Below, in pieces: positions 62,737 to 64,000 of a DNA stretch of 64,000 nucleotides. The first letter of the stretch is position 1. Every line of letters starts with the position of its first letter. The DNA is taken from positions 1 through 64,000 of the forward strand of contig NZ_JAUSTK010000015.1 in the NCBI RefSeq assembly GCF_030812855.1. The letters are read 5' to 3'. Source of the stretch: Paenibacillus wynnii (GTDB taxonomy: Bacteria > Bacillota > Bacilli > Paenibacillales > Paenibacillaceae). The notes beneath the pieces were generated by a model. It did no database searches. It was not told the origin of the DNA and saw nothing but the letters and a program-made list of their open reading frames with translations. A program made the translations under genes and the position numbers.

Positions 62737-63063
62737 TTAGTTCTCTATCTCCTTAAACAGCTCATATGCTTTGCTACGCGCTTCAGCAAGGACTTGATTG
62801 CCACTTTCAGTTGTCCGGTAATATTTGCGGATTTTCCCACCGACATTCCGATCCTCTCTTTCCAACAGACCACTTGTCTCCATGGTTCGCAGCAAAGGAT
62901 AAAGAGTTCCAGCACTCATTTTATATCCGTGTTCTTGCAATTCGTCCAACATCCACGAGCCAAAAATCGGCTCCTTTGCAGCGTGATGGAGGATATGAAT
63001 TTGAATGAACCCAAGAAATAATTTTCTGTAGATTTGTTCTTTCAAAAAGTTGCTCACCGCCAT
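62737..63063 (-). CDS. PadR-family transcriptional regulator
   Basis: This 108-residue winged-helix protein of the small PadR type has LFLGFIQIHILHHAAKEPIFG near 15-35, ELQEHGYKMSAGTLYPLLRTMETSGLLE near 40-67 and KYYRTTESGNQVL near 84. It lies 27 bases before the FetA-like gene and presumably represses that operon. The start is uncertain. ATG 63063 has no ribosome binding site, while a TTG at 63045 lies eight bases after GGTGA and gives the family-like start MKEQIYRKLF. Confidence 0.88.
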   Translation of the reverse strand: MAVSNFLKEQIYRKLFLGFIQIHILHHAAKEPIFGSWMLDELQEHGYKMSAGTLYPLLRTMETSGLLEREDRNVGGKIRKYYRTTESGNQVLAEARSKAYELFKEIEN

Positions 63064-63161
63064 CGATTGTCGATATCGAAATTCAATATTGATGATACCT
63101 TAATAACTGTGAGTGTTCAACTAATTTTGAAACAAAGCCAGCATTGTGAAACTAACTCATC

Positions 63162-64000
63162 TTACCGACGTAAGCCATATACCCCATTGGCCGCCGTGCA
63201 AGCGACCACATGACGACTTGTTTGTAGCGGTCGGGCAAATTGCTTAGAACATTGCTTATTCTGTAGTTGACCAACGGTTAAGCCTTTTTCTAATAAGGCT
63301 AACTCAAATTCCCGCTGCGCAGCCTGTTTCGCCTTATACAGCATCATTTGCACTCGACTGTAGACGTTAATCGCTCCATCTCCTGTCGTTTCAATGGGCA
63401 GAAATATGGCATTGGGGTATTTTTCGATGATCAGGGATTGCACACCATCGGAAACACCGGAAGAAGGCATGCATCCGAAAGGCTTTACAGAAACAGTCAT
63501 GTTTACTTTCTGCTTGACTACGTTCAGGATCAACTTTCCTACTTCCATATGCCCCTCTCCGCCGCGCAAATGATTATTATAGTGTTCATGTGCGACACGG
63601 GCTATCTCATCCATATCGGGCAGATGGTAATGATACAGACCGATGGTTTTGGCATACGATTGAAAAATCATTCGGAGGGTTCGATCAGCCAATCCTAACA
63701 TACGCAGACGCAGGAACGTATTCTTCCCTTTCAGACCGTTTTTTCCGGAATCCGCTTCCCGTAGTTGCATTCTCTTTATGGTGTCGAAGCGACCTGCCCA
63801 GATAAGGAACAAAATCCAAGCCGTCACGGACTGCACTTCCACTTCGGCTCCCTCGTTCTCTAAAAAGCGCTGTAACTGATAGTTGCCGTCTCCCTCGGTT
63901 GTCATCGCCCAAAACTCTCCTATGATACTTACCTTAGGTTTGACTCTGGTACGATCCACCTGAACGCTCTCCAGTTCCCTACGGCATCTGATCAACGAGG
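63162..64000 (-). CDS. acyl-CoA dehydratase activase-related protein, 3' part
   Basis: The frame is open to the right edge, so the start lies outside the window. The visible 277 or more residues resemble the C-terminal part of proteins linked to 2-hydroxyacyl-CoA dehydratase activation (DUF2229-related). They include KVSIIGEFWAMTTEGDGNYQLQRFLENEGAEVEV near the edge, GGEGHMEVGKLILNV, VKPFGCMPSSGVSDGVQ (a Cys-Met-Pro motif near a cluster site) and IETTGDGAINVYSRVQMMLYKAK. The last 45 residues are Cys/Gln-rich and less typical. Confidence 0.75.
   Translation of the reverse strand, partial: SLIRCRRELESVQVDRTRVKPKVSIIGEFWAMTTEGDGNYQLQRFLENEGAEVEVQSVTAWILFLIWAGRFDTIKRMQLREADSGKNGLKGKNTFLRLRMLGLADRTLRMIFQSYAKTIGLYHYHLPDMDEIARVAHEHYNNHLRGGEGHMEVGKLILNVVKQKVNMTVSVKPFGCMPSSGVSDGVQSLIIEKYPNAIFLPIETTGDGAINVYSRVQMMLYKAKQAAQREFELALLEKGLTVGQLQNKQCSKQFARPLQTSRHVVACTAANGVYGLRR

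Noticed and set aside
63162..63300. Frameshift at the 3' end of the activase-related gene
   Set aside because: The Cys/Gln-rich tail is unusual, but with only the 3' part of the gene visible I cannot tell a natural tail from a shifted one.

Overview
The window looks like chromosomal DNA of a low-to-mid GC, aerobic to facultatively anaerobic, endospore-former-type Firmicute, most likely Paenibacillus or a close relative. The grounds are strong purine-rich ribosome binding sites with frequent TTG/GTG starts, a proline T-box in front of proS, a ywiC-narGHJI-nreABC nitrate respiration module, a YrzQ-type (DUF3918) small protein, and many two-component, ABC and GNAT genes. No species can be named from sequence alone.

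Layout. 1-6.6 kb: a DIP1984-family protein, a small membrane protein, then glycogen synthesis with glgB-glgA on the minus strand divergent from glgC. 6.6-11.9 kb: a tightly overlapping minus-strand operon of an ABC ATPase without permease, a repeat-type lipoprotein, a response regulator, a sensor kinase and a double GNAT protein. 12-15.9 kb: an MFS exporter divergent from an ArsR-type regulator, a HAD phosphatase and a membrane-anchored DsbA-like oxidoreductase. 15.9-16.8 kb: a gene-free stretch filled with inverted-repeat elements. 16.8-29.1 kb: anaerobic nitrate respiration (ywiC, narGHJI, nreABC, a narK-like transporter with a C-terminal PAS domain, moaA). 29.3-33 kb: an M24 peptidase-like protein and a GC-rich PadR/DUF1048/ABC-2 efflux cassette.

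33-43 kb is an accessory zone of small regulators, acetyltransferases and methyltransferases. It holds several decayed genes: an IS110-type transposase stub, a DapA-family gene with an in-frame TGA, a deleted PaiA-like acetyltransferase, an internally shortened GyrI-like protein and an RCC1-repeat fragment. It also holds clear operators for TetR/MATE, MarR and MerR/old yellow enzyme. 44.8-53 kb returns to core genes: topB, a Cys-rich copper-storage-like protein, proS with its T-box, gltD, folA and thyA. 53-58.4 kb is a FtsX-type ABC transporter with its own two-component system. The right end has a YrzQ-like small gene, an alpha/beta hydrolase, a phosphodiesterase-like lipoprotein, a PadR-FetA-FetB-like cassette, and the C-terminal part of an acyl-CoA dehydratase activase-related protein cut by the window edge.

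How the parts work together. The nitrate block is self-contained: NreA (nitrate), NreB (oxygen, four-Cys Fe-S) and NreC (DNA binding) lie just after the reductase they are expected to control. The transporter brings in nitrate and MoaA starts molybdopterin synthesis for NarG. folA and thyA are metabolically coupled neighbours. The most unusual items are (i) a three-copy 3'-flanking repeat with a long conserved hairpin and one compensatory base-pair change, always in the same orientation to the neighbouring gene, (ii) the transporter-PAS fusion, and (iii) the permease-less ATPase/lipoprotein/two-component/GNAT operon. No phage, CRISPR array, tRNA or rRNA gene was seen.
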